Shown here: one piece after another, positions 18,101-26,493 of the stretch
How positions within the stretch are numbered: position 1 is the stretch's first letter
Layout: each line of letters starts with the position of its first letter
Assembly: GCF_020271745.1 (NCBI RefSeq)
Contig: NZ_CP084296.1
Coordinates: 4,030,001 to 4,094,000, forward strand
Length of the DNA stretch: 64,000 nucleotides
Reading direction: 5' to 3'
DNA from: Providencia alcalifaciens
Lineage (GTDB): Bacteria > Pseudomonadota > Gammaproteobacteria > Enterobacterales > Enterobacteriaceae
Translations under genes and position numbers: made by a program
The notes under the pieces: generated by a model
What the model was told of the DNA's origin: nothing
The model's database searches: none
What the model saw: only the letters and a program-made list of their open reading frames with translations

Positions 18101-18668
18101 TTCCCGTTGATTCTCCATTCACATGCGCCATGATTTCATCTAGGCTTGAAAACTCTTGACCTCGTTCATTTTTAGGAATGGGGTACACAATTTTTATTTG
18201 TTTGGCACCTGTTTTTTCGTCTTTCTTTTCTTCTTCGGGTTGATTGCCGGTGTAGCGATATAATACAAAAGGTGTTTTTGCAGTTCGGTATGCTTTTCCT
18301 GGATAGATCCCATATGCCTGTTTAAAATCAGAAACCCATGACTGACCATTATACATTGCAATGTGTCCATCTTCATGTTTACCGGGTATCCGTTCTATAA
18401 CAACAACATCACCAACTGCTTGTCCAGAAATCGAATATATTCCATCACTGATTACTAACTCTGCATTTTCAATTGGTTTAAAGCCTTGTTCAACCAGTGA
18501 GGGGCCATAATCACAGGCTGAAGCCAATAACCCAGATCTTGGCGCTGGTATTCTTATTTTTATACCTCCAGCTTCAATGGCTTCACGCACAAATGTTGCA
18601 CAACGACTGATACTACCTGATTTTGCTTTATTATTTAAATGAGTGACAGCTGTCTCAATATTCCACAT
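15153..18668 (-). CDS. Multidomain peptidoglycan hydrolase, candidate T6SS cargo effector
   Basis: The 1171-aa protein has no signal peptide. Residues 15-135 look like a CHAP/NlpC-type amidase, with Cys23 (SRCATFVREA) and His102 (DGHIAMY). Residues 190-460 resemble an M23 fold: H200 in MWHSGIHI, H294 in LYMHLAPY and H453 in QVHIECF, but the usual Asp is His204 and the first His of HxH is Gln451. Residues 780-910 resemble a lysozyme/transglycosylase domain (CIAAETS with Glu809, then NAVGLIQFTG). An EF-hand loop lies at 955-966 (DGNNDGIIQRKE). Residues 1005-1171 match M15 peptidases: SRHTQRRAID (H1113, D1120) and DEPHWSD (E1163, H1165). Its place between vgrG2 and PAAR, with small exported neighbours, suggests VgrG2-delivered cargo; delivery and activity are inferred. 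Confidence 0.8.
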   Translation of the reverse strand: MWNIETAVTHLNNKAKSGSISRCATFVREAIEAGGIKIRIPAPRSGLLASACDYGPSLVEQGFKPIENAELVISDGIYSISGQAVGDVVVIERIPGKHEDGHIAMYNGQSWVSDFKQAYGIYPGKAYRTAKTPFVLYRYTGNQPEEEKKDEKTGAKQIKIVYPIPKNERGQEFSSLDEIMAHVNGESTGNYLLGRNGMWHSGIHITNATTPWCALSGNAITEKASFPIPYKGQQAIRCMADGEIVAYRMNQDYLPLGWKNGSLNLSGSFVLVRHYIQPGETQKSGLHFYTLYMHLAPYSAYQANPTWITQDKLPTYSPEWKAVAGTKAYKDQNKLDSLPKGSIVSWDKHDSQCQLKAANERLYGLVTIEKIAGTSKLNVGAQCWTLVDNNNILPEIEPGWWRQLASPSKEMMQFDKVVSLTTPIAIKAGESIGHMGFYQAPKEQGIDSRYQVHIECFSADDNLPQFLQNPEKVGQDKPKYLKCLPGLMLWNKQGDDFIKTERVVEWEKIFKLSELKTEKGKDNKEFYLLPEYLGAIPKITLNELSKIEEQKAKEETFGPIAKTKLGAIGYQEKQIKGNIYQFTKILSQYDLAELGFKALVANADAFDHLNGYVQPQVEFISSVYESIKAEITGSSVPQKGIIAHNYQRLINKIKSDKQETYSPEEYRRAFHNPMFSHIVNKTIVKHPSDWYYKKSDSVWQKFLNILSEEAPLWRSYSEEFLDSMVWMQDVASEKLGPNVWHMHPLVFLSAIKADYECVKLIWGKTVSEKLGDAKGCEFRRKVLQICSELWGGEKKYDYANVLMACIAAETSRTFSSSVIKLLPYTDSSGKTKKRYQGVPRENIISDPSIAKTNAVGLIQFTGAAITQINNIHNKNYTKQSLALMDELEQLDVVKLYFLSNKLILNRVKSPDDVYLFIFCPEAVGQDDDYPMYSIEKDKSDGKGFYEANKSIDTKDGNNDGIIQRKELLIRLNGLISEGQQLINNCTCFGEQGNTIKIKEPSGIHWVSRFPTSVDVNDLTPEFSSSVTRFIQAIRDAGGSVRISATFRPPERAYLMHYAYVISRENFDPNKVPEKEGVNIDWTHNGDLTSAKRAAKQMVSAYSIKYKPSLTSRHTQRRAIDMTITNIIGKSLINGSGANVSIRNLTNLFDTGASFGVRKLIKDEPHWSDDAH

Positions 18669-18679
18669 AATCCTTTCCC

Positions 18680-19240
18680 TTAAACTTTTGTCACTTGATT
18701 GATTTTCCAGTTACTTCCCTGCTTAATTAAAATAATCTGTAAATTTAATATTGGATCTGTACCATCACCTAAAATCAAATCTATTTTTGAATGAGTCGCA
18801 GTTTGTTCATTTTTTAATATCACAATATTTTTTTCCCAAGAGGGATAATTATCCTGTGATTTTATAAAATAATTAACATCAGTCTCAATCCAAGCCCCTC
18901 CCCAGTCACAAACAATATTTCCACTATTTATTTTACATTTTTGTTCTTTTTTGCAGATTTTTTCCAACTCTTTTTCATCTACATCTGAGTCATAGTTACA
19001 TATTGATGAATGGTACAACTTTAATGTTAATTCAGGGGTTACATAGCGTTCTATTAAACATTCGTCATTTATATTTTTGAGATAACCTTCATAAAAATTT
19101 TCAACAACTTTTTCTGGTGATAATATAGGCAATGAATTTTGCATAGAAGTTGCTCTTTCATTATTGATAGCTTCATTAGCTGAACTTACTATAGGCCATA
19201 AAGCTATGATAAAAATGAAAGTACGGACTAACTTTGCCAT
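18680..19240 (-). CDS. Exported protein, possibly DUF3828-like, between vgrG2 and the hydrolase
   Basis: The 186-aa protein has a signal peptide (VRTFIFIIALWPIVSSANEA) and a mature domain that resembles small NTF2-like DUF3828 proteins (PEKVVENFYEGYLK near the start, SNWKINQVTKV at the end), with several Cys residues (CNYDSD, CKKEQKCK, VCDWGG). The start has an AAGGAT site. It lies 17 bp downstream of vgrG2 and 11 bp upstream of the hydrolase, so it is co-transcribed with both. An immunity role, or a periplasmic role linked to the hydrolase, is inferred from position and export signal; a chaperone role is unlikely because it is exported. Confidence 0.6.
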   Translation of the reverse strand: MAKLVRTFIFIIALWPIVSSANEAINNERATSMQNSLPILSPEKVVENFYEGYLKNINDECLIERYVTPELTLKLYHSSICNYDSDVDEKELEKICKKEQKCKINSGNIVCDWGGAWIETDVNYFIKSQDNYPSWEKNIVILKNEQTATHSKIDLILGDGTDPILNLQIILIKQGSNWKINQVTKV

Positions 19241-19257
19241 TTTAATATCCTTATTGA

Positions 19258-21615
19258 TTAATCATGCAATGCGCGATTAGACACTAACTTCTGTGTTTCA
19301 ATATCCGTCACATCGAACTGCAACGTTTCACACGCGATATCAGCCCCCGAGCCTGGCACCACATAGTTCGCTGCTTTAATGATGTAATCTCCCGACGAGC
19401 CATGCTCAACACCTTGTCCGCTCAGTTTTAGGTATGATCCCCCACCATTCAGGGTCAGCGTGTGGGGTGTCGATATCACAATTTCATCGTCGCTGCTGGT
19501 GATGGTGATTTGCTGCTGGGCGAAGAAATCCATCGTATTGTGTTGGGCACTGATTTCCACAGCGCCTTGGTTTGCAATGATTTTCACTTCTTCTTTGTGA
19601 GCAAATAACCCTAAGGCTTTTTCAACCGCAACCGATAGGTTTTGCATCGCGCCAATGTCAAGATGCTGCCCTGCGTTAACCATCGTGTCACCTAAACTAT
19701 TTAATTGAAGGTGTTCACCGGACGTTAATGCAATTCCTTGCGGCGCACTGGCAAGTAACACGGCGGATTGTAACTGCTGTAAACGAGAATCTAAGAGGTC
19801 GATTTGCGATTGAACATCGGCAGCGAGTGCACTGGCTTTTTCCGCTGTTTGTGACAACGTTTGCATTTGTTGGTTAGCTTGCTGAATTTGCTGCACGGCT
19901 TGGGTCATGTCCAGCACGTCCCCTTGTGCTTTTGGTTGCTCATCAGCACTGATAAACAACCCTTTTCCTGCGCGAATTGCACCGTGTTCGTCAGTACGTA
20001 ATTCAAACCCTGCTCCGCGCTGTTCTCGCTGCGCATTAACCAAGTGACCTAGATTGAGTTGGGTCTTGCCATACTCCGTCGCCAGTTTGATATGTTCTTC
20101 CTGACGCTTATCTTCCATGCGCAGTTTGTTATTGGCCGGGGTTCTCAGCACATTGCGGGTATGGTTATCGCGTGTTACGTGATCGGGATGTTCCGAATCA
20201 TGCTGCGTATAAGCGATATACGGTCGATCGAGATCACCACCATCAAACTGTACAGAAACTTCAGTTCCATCCAGCAGCGGGGCATGCCAACCATAGGTGT
20301 CTCCAGCATATGGCTTGGCTAAACGCAGCCACAAATAAGCAAATCCCGCCTCAGACGACTCTCTATCAAAATCCAATTTCACTCGATAACGTCCGAATTC
20401 ATCGAGCCACGCATAGGTATCGCCTTTCTCACTGCTTTCCACTCGAGCAGGCAACGTACCGGCAATGATAGGCCGAGGAAGTAAAGGAGGTCTAAAACAG
20501 ACGGCTTCACGGTAGAGTTGCCCAGTAAACTGCACCTGAAGGTTAGAATCCCGAGCGCCACGATGGCGAACATGGGTGATTAACACACCGTCTTTCGCCA
20601 GTTGAGGAAAGCTTCCGCTCATTTCTAAGACTTGACCAGGCGCCAGCATTGGGCTGGTTGAATGCCCCGATACCCACGATTGGGCATTAAGCATGCGTTC
20701 ATGGCGTAGCTGAGAAAAAAAGGCACCACTTTCAGGGGTATCAATATCACCGACATTCAAGAAAGGTTCCGCATAGTGGTACACTTCCCCTGTAGTGACT
20801 CCCTCAAACCCTGAAATTGCTTCAGTGCTATCTTGAGGCGTTAATGCTTGGCGGTAGTTATAATCACGGGTTGCGACTCCCTCACTGACCACCTGATGCG
20901 AAATTTGCAATCCCCAGACACTGTCTTGCCCATTGTCACTCATACCTGATTCATGGCGATAAGGCAGTGAGACACCAAACTGGTAGTGTTCTTGGGCGTC
21001 ATGGAAAATCACTTTATCCAATTCTAATTGAGTGTCCATTTCCATACGCCAATAAATGCCGACTTCAGCAAAAAGTCGTTGGATAAAGGCTAAATCCGTT
21101 TCCCGCCACTGGGTAACCAGTTCTCTGACCGGATATTCACGAGAAAGCTGAAACTCAAAGTCTGCCCCCTCCAAACCATGACGGCGCAGCACCTTTTCAA
21201 CCACTTCCATGACCGATTGATTTAAATACACTTCACTGCGTTTGGTGTACCGAAGTAAGGCAATACGTGGCATTAATACCAAGCTGTACCGGGTTTCATC
21301 CATAGACGTTTTCAGGTGTTTGAATTCACTGATAACCCCATACACCGTTCGTATCGATTGATTAGGAAAACCGGGCAATAATGGGGTTTGATAGGTAAAG
21401 GTCCCCGATTTCAGTAACATCTGCTCAGGAGTGATATGCGCATTGGTGCACGTTACTGTCACTTCATATCGCCAAGGTTGACTGAGGGCCTCTTCAGACT
21501 CAAAGCTGAGTACATCTAAGAAATCAGGGCAGTCTTGAACTGTTAAGTGATAACGGGCATGAGAAACTGCGTTCTTCACCGTTTGTGTTAATGCATTGAT
21601 GACTGAATTAGGCAT
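19258..21615 (-). CDS. vgrG: T6SS spike protein VgrG2 (TssI)
   Basis: The 785-aa protein has the same layout as VgrG1: gp27-like N-terminus with TQWRETDLAFIQRLFAEVG, OB-fold with YAWLDEFGRYRVKLDFD, RTPANNKLRMEDKR and a DUF2345 region with NGGGSYLKLSGQG. It differs from VgrG1 mainly in the N-terminal 30 residues and in the last 45 residues, which end in SNRALHD. Those C-terminal residues probably dock the cargo, here likely the 1171-aa hydrolase. A GAGGGAA ribosome site supports the start. It lies between tssL and the 186-aa exported protein gene. Confidence 0.95.
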   Translation of the reverse strand: MPNSVINALTQTVKNAVSHARYHLTVQDCPDFLDVLSFESEEALSQPWRYEVTVTCTNAHITPEQMLLKSGTFTYQTPLLPGFPNQSIRTVYGVISEFKHLKTSMDETRYSLVLMPRIALLRYTKRSEVYLNQSVMEVVEKVLRRHGLEGADFEFQLSREYPVRELVTQWRETDLAFIQRLFAEVGIYWRMEMDTQLELDKVIFHDAQEHYQFGVSLPYRHESGMSDNGQDSVWGLQISHQVVSEGVATRDYNYRQALTPQDSTEAISGFEGVTTGEVYHYAEPFLNVGDIDTPESGAFFSQLRHERMLNAQSWVSGHSTSPMLAPGQVLEMSGSFPQLAKDGVLITHVRHRGARDSNLQVQFTGQLYREAVCFRPPLLPRPIIAGTLPARVESSEKGDTYAWLDEFGRYRVKLDFDRESSEAGFAYLWLRLAKPYAGDTYGWHAPLLDGTEVSVQFDGGDLDRPYIAYTQHDSEHPDHVTRDNHTRNVLRTPANNKLRMEDKRQEEHIKLATEYGKTQLNLGHLVNAQREQRGAGFELRTDEHGAIRAGKGLFISADEQPKAQGDVLDMTQAVQQIQQANQQMQTLSQTAEKASALAADVQSQIDLLDSRLQQLQSAVLLASAPQGIALTSGEHLQLNSLGDTMVNAGQHLDIGAMQNLSVAVEKALGLFAHKEEVKIIANQGAVEISAQHNTMDFFAQQQITITSSDDEIVISTPHTLTLNGGGSYLKLSGQGVEHGSSGDYIIKAANYVVPGSGADIACETLQFDVTDIETQKLVSNRALHD

Positions 21616-21664
21616 ATTCTATTCCCTCAGAAATGGACACGAAGTGAAAGTAAAGGCGAGGCGA

Positions 21665-22318
21665 TTACACGACTGACAACAATTGATTGAGCCATGTTTG
21701 ACCGCCCCAAGTGATGGCGGTAATACCAATAAGCAACAACGCGATCCAAAACCCGAAAGAGCGCATCAATTTTAGACTGGATTTTTGCTGATGCTGGATA
21801 ACTAACGGCAAAGCAGGTTGTGGCAGTGAAATATGTGCTGTCAGTTTATCCATCAATAATTTTTGCTCCGGAGTCAGCGCTTCTGCTGTTGCCTCGTGAG
21901 CGTTAAAACCGAGCATCAATACACGATGGAAGCAGGTTAATACGGCATCATCAGGGGCGATTTGTCCTAACACCGACTTAATACGATCCCATAACGCTTC
22001 CCCTGCATCCAGCGATGAAAAATAGCGGGCTTGCAAGGGCGCAACTCGCCAAGCGTAGAATGCTTCCTTTTCACCATCCCCCCGAGCCAATTGTTCCATC
22101 GCAGTTTTATCCAATAATGCACATTGAGCATAGATAATGTGCTCAATATTCTCGGGGGACAGTTTTGTTTGCTCCAATGCACATTTCACCGCATCAATTT
22201 GTTGACAACACTGGTTGTAAAGGGACTCTGAATCCGGGTTATACCGACCGTATTTTAGCTGAGTCACCATCAGCCAGGTTTTTGCCATGAGCTTGTCGAT
22301 ATCAATGTATTGACTCAT
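21665..22318 (-). CDS. tssL: T6SS inner-membrane protein TssL (DotU)
   Basis: The 217-aa protein matches DotU: an N-terminal cytoplasmic helical domain with YAQCALLDKTAMEQ and a single C-terminal membrane segment (about residues 190-210). There is no C-terminal OmpA-like peptidoglycan-binding extension, so the complex needs another anchor to the cell wall or none. TssL with TssM forms the membrane base that recruits the baseplate through TssK. Its ATG overlaps the tssK stop by 4 bp. Confidence 0.94.
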   Translation of the reverse strand: MSQYIDIDKLMAKTWLMVTQLKYGRYNPDSESLYNQCCQQIDAVKCALEQTKLSPENIEHIIYAQCALLDKTAMEQLARGDGEKEAFYAWRVAPLQARYFSSLDAGEALWDRIKSVLGQIAPDDAVLTCFHRVLMLGFNAHEATAEALTPEQKLLMDKLTAHISLPQPALPLVIQHQQKSSLKLMRSFGFWIALLLIGITAITWGGQTWLNQLLSVV

Positions 22319-23664
22319 GAGCGTAATACCGCAAATAGTTCTAATTCTAAGAAACCAAATAAGGAAGGGACATACAGCATGCAGACGCCCTCTTCCAGCA
22401 TTTCATGCATCGCTGGTGAGTTCATATCGAGAGCAAAATATTGATTTTCCATACGGACAGGTAACGCGGCGGGAACACGATCGACTGGAGTGAGAGGGAT
22501 ACCCATTAAGGCTTTACTGTATAGCGTGCTCACGGTATCAGGCGCACCGATTTTACACAGTGTTGGGAATTTTTCGGCAATCTCCCAGGCGGCTTTATCG
22601 GAACGAACCGATAGATAGAAATCAGCTTCTTCCCTGAGCCGTAGGTCATGCAATGACGCTCTCCACGTTTGTGGATCGGGATGTGACATTTCAAGTGCAA
22701 TCACACGAGAAGGCAGGCTGGTTTCTAACAAGGTGCTCAGCAAGTCAAACAACGGTGGGAACGTATTTTCGAGAGAGTCATGGACATAGGCAGGAATGGT
22801 GGCAAGATCATGCTCTAACGAGAAGGTTAATAAACTCCCTGCCAGACGCGTCAATTCAGCCCAAATTATTTCAGGGTGGCGCTGTGGGTAGCGTTCATAA
22901 TTCATCAGAACATTCGCATGGGAGTTTAAGGCGTTTAACAACCAAAATAAGGAAACATCGGCGACGGCAAAATCGGCTAATCGCTCATTGCTCTCACGAC
23001 GCATGGCCATCAATCGTTGGCAGCGCGAACGGATTTGCCGATTCAGCAACGCTAACCGTTCTTGTAATTCTCGGCTCGCAGAAAATTGGGTCATTGGGGG
23101 AATAAATGTTCTATCCATTACCCAACCACCTTGACCATCACGAGTTAGGCGAGCAATGGGACACGTTTGCCATGCATCATTATTTTCATGTTGAAAACGG
23201 ACAGCAATATTAAATCTGGCAACAGCCATGGATTCAACATCCTGACCAAACACATCCGGCACATTCACCCAATCTTCCTGATACCGTAATGCACGCTCTG
23301 AAAAAGCCCCTTTTTTTTGCACATTCACAATCCCTGATTGAAGGAGCGGTAAAGCCAGCAGCACCACAAGGCTGTCTGTTTGGGATAACGGATCCGAATG
23401 TAGCTCTCGGGGTTCAGGCGTGATATCACTGACTTGCGTATCCACTAACGTTCCGTCAGGTAGCCATACCCTTAATTGGTGAACTTGCAAACACCCAGAC
23501 GACAACAGTGACTCATCCAATTCAACTTTTTCGACTCCCCAAGTAAAAGGGGTGGATAAACCGGAAACACCTTGATTTGTAAATGCCTCCCATCGCGCTT
23601 GTTGTTGAAATTGTTGCGGAGAGAGCAATGCGCCTTCATTCCATAATGGGCGGTAAATTTTCAT
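22315..23664 (-). CDS. tssK: T6SS baseplate protein TssK
   Basis: The 449-aa protein has the TssK hallmarks: IYRPLWNEGALLSPQQFQQQ at the start, a central SLFWLLNALNSH segment and a C-terminal PVRMENQYFALDMNSP segment. It links the baseplate to the membrane complex. It is the first tss gene of this minus-strand operon; an AAAGGATC ribosome site supports its start. The promoter should lie in 23665-23834, where no clear sigma-70 site stands out to me. Confidence 0.95.
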   Translation of the reverse strand: MKIYRPLWNEGALLSPQQFQQQARWEAFTNQGVSGLSTPFTWGVEKVELDESLLSSGCLQVHQLRVWLPDGTLVDTQVSDITPEPRELHSDPLSQTDSLVVLLALPLLQSGIVNVQKKGAFSERALRYQEDWVNVPDVFGQDVESMAVARFNIAVRFQHENNDAWQTCPIARLTRDGQGGWVMDRTFIPPMTQFSASRELQERLALLNRQIRSRCQRLMAMRRESNERLADFAVADVSLFWLLNALNSHANVLMNYERYPQRHPEIIWAELTRLAGSLLTFSLEHDLATIPAYVHDSLENTFPPLFDLLSTLLETSLPSRVIALEMSHPDPQTWRASLHDLRLREEADFYLSVRSDKAAWEIAEKFPTLCKIGAPDTVSTLYSKALMGIPLTPVDRVPAALPVRMENQYFALDMNSPAMHEMLEEGVCMLYVPSLFGFLELELFAVLRS

Positions 23665-23834
23665 TCAATGATCCTTTTATTTAAGCAAAAGCAATTGGCA
23701 TTTTGATTCATTTTCCCGAAACAATTCGGCGGCGAGGTGATGTATTCAATCAAACTTAGAAAGTAAAGCATTTCTAATGTTTTGATACGCTACCGCCCTT
23801 AGCCGTCACCCAAGGCCCATAAGGTTTAAATAAG

Positions 23835-24006
23835 CTAATATTGTTCTGACAATTCAATCTGGATTGATAAAAATGTTACTAAAAAATAAGCCACAGCATA
23901 TGAAATCGTGAATACGATTAATGGATGGCTTAAAATAAAACGTCCATATCCTAAATATGCCGATAAAATTATAGGGATTAAGCGTTAAGTCAGCAATTGT
24001 TTTCAT
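23835..24006 (-). pseudogene. Small membrane protein gene, apparently frameshifted
   Basis: A good ribosome site (AAGGAAAATTG) precedes an ATG at 24006 that begins MKTIADLT. In that frame the rest is not protein-like, but shifting one base gives LIPIILSAYLGYGRFILSHP and further strongly hydrophobic residues ending IELSEQY at a TAG (23835). This second frame has a stop just upstream and no start of its own. The simplest reading is a small two-helix membrane protein interrupted by a one-base indel. I do not recognise the family. A sequencing error would also explain it. Confidence 0.35.
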
Positions 24007-25041
24007 CAATTTTCCTTATGTAGTTATGAATACACATAATGAGCGTTATGAACCAGCCAAACTAGACATAAAATGTATTACACGGTAACAAAATGATACA
24101 ACCTGGAGTGAAGACAGACTTAAGAAGCCATGCTGGCGCATTCAAGGCAGTGTTTTTTGTTATCGATAAGAGATATAACGTAAGAAAACTTAATGGTTGG
24201 TATCTGTTTTATAAGTAAGAAATGTTTCATTCCAGGCTACCGCTTAACAGGGGTATCCCCTTCATTTCCCCGGGAAAGAGGATTATCCCGCGTTCGTGAT
24301 GACGGTAAACCGGTGAAAGTATTAACGTGTGCCATGATGACATTGAAGATTAACCAAATGCAGAGCTCAAAAGTCCAATACAAAGATGAGGTTGGTGCGG
24401 AATATATTGGTTTCCAAGGATGGCCTTCACGAAATATCATTGCCAAAACCTGTCAGGTGGGGGAGCCTCGTTGCCCTGTGTATTTATTTCGACAAGGCGA
24501 TAGCCTCATGCAGTGGGATGATTCCGTCTCATTCAAAGCGACAAGTAAGAACATTGGGTCATGTTAAACTCAATTATGGCCCGCTCTGTAATAAAAGAAC
24601 ATTCAGTTCACTGGAGAAAAAGGAGTTAATCCAATGGCATATATCTAACCGTTGGATTTTAACCGAGTTAGGTTTTCATGTATTAAATAACATAAAAGAG
24701 GATCTTTAGCATATTCGAATCCCAAGACGGAGTTCGAATTCAAATCGTTCAATACATCTTCTAAAAGTTTATGCTTCTGAACTTTAATTAAGCAAGTTTA
24801 GATTCATTACAATTAAAGCATCAATAAAAAACGAGGGTATAAAAAAGGGTACAAAATAAAATATACACCAAACTATACATTGAAAATCAATGGAATAATA
24901 AACAAAATTGACTCCTGCAGGGGACCGATTCTCACCGCCATATCACTCTATTGAATACCTGCCTCTTAATGACGAAAACTAACCAATATTTTTTGGTTTT
25001 CAGTTGTTGATATATTAGACTCAACGTTTATAAACAATGGA
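24007..25041. other. Accessory spacer with degenerate reading frames
   Basis: Over 1 kb here holds no gene I can identify. Plus-strand frames run 24193-24567 and 24386-24709 and overlap. Their products have no recognisable domain, although the stretches VGAEYIGFQGWPSRNI and KKELIQWHISNRWILTELG look partly protein-like, as if a gene had decayed. An imperfect hairpin (CGGGA to TCCCG) lies at about 24270-24291. The rightmost part carries the att-like sequence described separately. Confidence 0.3.
24830..24940 (+). other. Possible remnant attachment site (tRNA 3'-end-like)
   Basis: Short direct repeats GAGGGTATAAAA and AAGGGTACAAAA (about 24833-24857) resemble integrase arm-type sites of P4-like elements. 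They are followed 60 bp later by CTCCTGCAGGGGACCGATTC and TCACCGCCA (24912-24940). The last ten bases, CTCACCGCCA, equal the 3' end of tRNA-Ser genes that begin GGTGAG, but no complete tRNA can be folded here. I read this as a possible att scar of a lost or displaced integrative element; the case is weak without the partner site. Confidence 0.3.
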
Positions 25042-25698
25042 ATGATAGAAATAATGATGTTATCTATGGATAGAGTGATACATAGCTTAATTTGTGTCGG
25101 TTTTTTTGCGGGTTGGTACTTAATTCAGTTTGCCGTGCTGGCGTTTCCTAATATCACGACGAGCAATGCGCTTTTTGCTGCTTGGTCATTATTTATTCTG
25201 TTATTTCTCTTACCTTACTCCCTATTCTCTCATGCATTTTACCAGAAACGAACTGGGCTAATGCCTTTTGGCACAGTACGGCTTTCAGAACTCTGGTTAC
25301 CAATAGTAGCAATAATCATATTATCTGTTGCAACCGCATTTTATGGAGAAGATGAAACATGGACTCTTCAGATACTAGCCCTATCGCCCTTGCATCAGTT
25401 TATTATGGTTGTGTCTGTGATTTTCGCAGCACCAATTATTGAAGAAATTATATTCAGAGGCTTTTTACTGAATGCCGGAATGGGCTACGGCCCAATTGGT
25501 AAGCATACGATGATTATTATCACCTCAGTGCTGTTTGCAATGGTCCACTCTCAATACAATTCACTTATCACATTTATTATGCTTTTTGTGATGTCTACTA
25601 TTTTTTGCCATGTGAGAATTCAGACAAATTCGCTTCTGGCCCCAATTATGTTGCATGGGATCTATAACGCCGCGGCAATGCTCTTCTTGTATCTCTGA
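25042..25698 (+). CDS. CPBP family intramembrane metalloprotease
   Basis: The 218-aa membrane protein has six or more hydrophobic segments and the three Abi/CPBP motifs: IIEEIIFRG (E134, E135, R139), FAMVHS (H169) and LHGIYNA (H205). In this family these residues form the active site of a membrane-embedded protease related to Rce1, often linked to bacteriocin immunity or signalling. Several in-frame ATG codons occur (25042, 25054, 25057); no strong ribosome site decides between them. The substrate is unknown. It stands alone, with AT-rich flanks and no close partner. Confidence 0.8.
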   Translation: MIEIMMLSMDRVIHSLICVGFFAGWYLIQFAVLAFPNITTSNALFAAWSLFILLFLLPYSLFSHAFYQKRTGLMPFGTVRLSELWLPIVAIIILSVATAFYGEDETWTLQILALSPLHQFIMVVSVIFAAPIIEEIIFRGFLLNAGMGYGPIGKHTMIIITSVLFAMVHSQYNSLITFIMLFVMSTIFCHVRIQTNSLLAPIMLHGIYNAAAMLFLYL

Positions 25699-25846
25699 AA
25701 GGAGACCTAATTATAATCCAGTGCAATTTCACATAATTTGTGTTTTAAATATTTATAATCTGCTGCTCATTGATATTTACAGTGAGTTAACTTATTGATG
25801 CTAAATTCGAATTAATTCTACATTTTTTAATAGGGCTATTTATTAG

Positions 25847-26284
25847 ATGAAAATATTTTATGTGTCATTTGCATCAATTGGTGCAATAGTCCTATCTATC
25901 AGCATATTTATAACATCCATAATGTTAGACAGAGACAGGAAATCAATCGAAACAACCGGGGTTGTTATTGGGTATGAATACACTTATTCTGGCTCTAAAC
26001 ACAAGTCACATCTCGTTATTGAGTTCATTGATTTAAATCTAAATACTGTAAAATTCACAAATAGTAGCGGCAAATCCCAAAAGCATACCAAAGAAGAAAT
26101 TGGCGATTTAGTTACTGTAAGATTTAATCCAAATAACCCTGAAGATGCCTACATTCCGCGCAGTGATCCCTGGATAGTCCTATTTGCTTTAGGTTATTTT
26201 TTGGGCGGCATTTTTTTCTTGATTGGTGCTATCCCTCCCGTCATCATTGGTTATAGTCGCCTTAAAAAATACCTGACTAAATAG
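25847..26284 (+). CDS. DUF3592 domain membrane protein
   Basis: The 145-aa protein has an N-terminal membrane segment (about 8-26), a small extracytoplasmic beta domain (ETTGVVIGYEYTYSG through LVTVRFNPNNPEDAYIP) and a C-terminal membrane segment (about 109-132). The GxxVxVxxxPxNPxxA pattern is the DUF3592 signature. The family has no established function. It is preceded by 148 bp of AT-rich DNA and has no operon partner on either side. Confidence 0.75.
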   Translation: MKIFYVSFASIGAIVLSISIFITSIMLDRDRKSIETTGVVIGYEYTYSGSKHKSHLVIEFIDLNLNTVKFTNSSGKSQKHTKEEIGDLVTVRFNPNNPEDAYIPRSDPWIVLFALGYFLGGIFFLIGAIPPVIIGYSRLKKYLTK

Positions 26285-26493
26285 AATCTGTTCATCGTAA
26301 AAATTCAGCTCTAGTACATGTGTGAAGAGGCATTTGCACTAAAGCATTACTGAAAAAACTCAAGCATAGGAAAAAAATAGAAAACCTTTACTTAAGATAG
26401 CCTGTATTTATAAACTCTATCCCCCAAGAACTTTCCCAATCTTTCTTCCCCTATATTATTTTGCTCATATTCCTATTTTATGGGCTGGCTACG

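Noticed and set aside
24237-24446. Minus-strand 69-codon frame in the accessory spacer
   Set aside because: No recognisable domain and it overlaps equally poor plus-strand frames.
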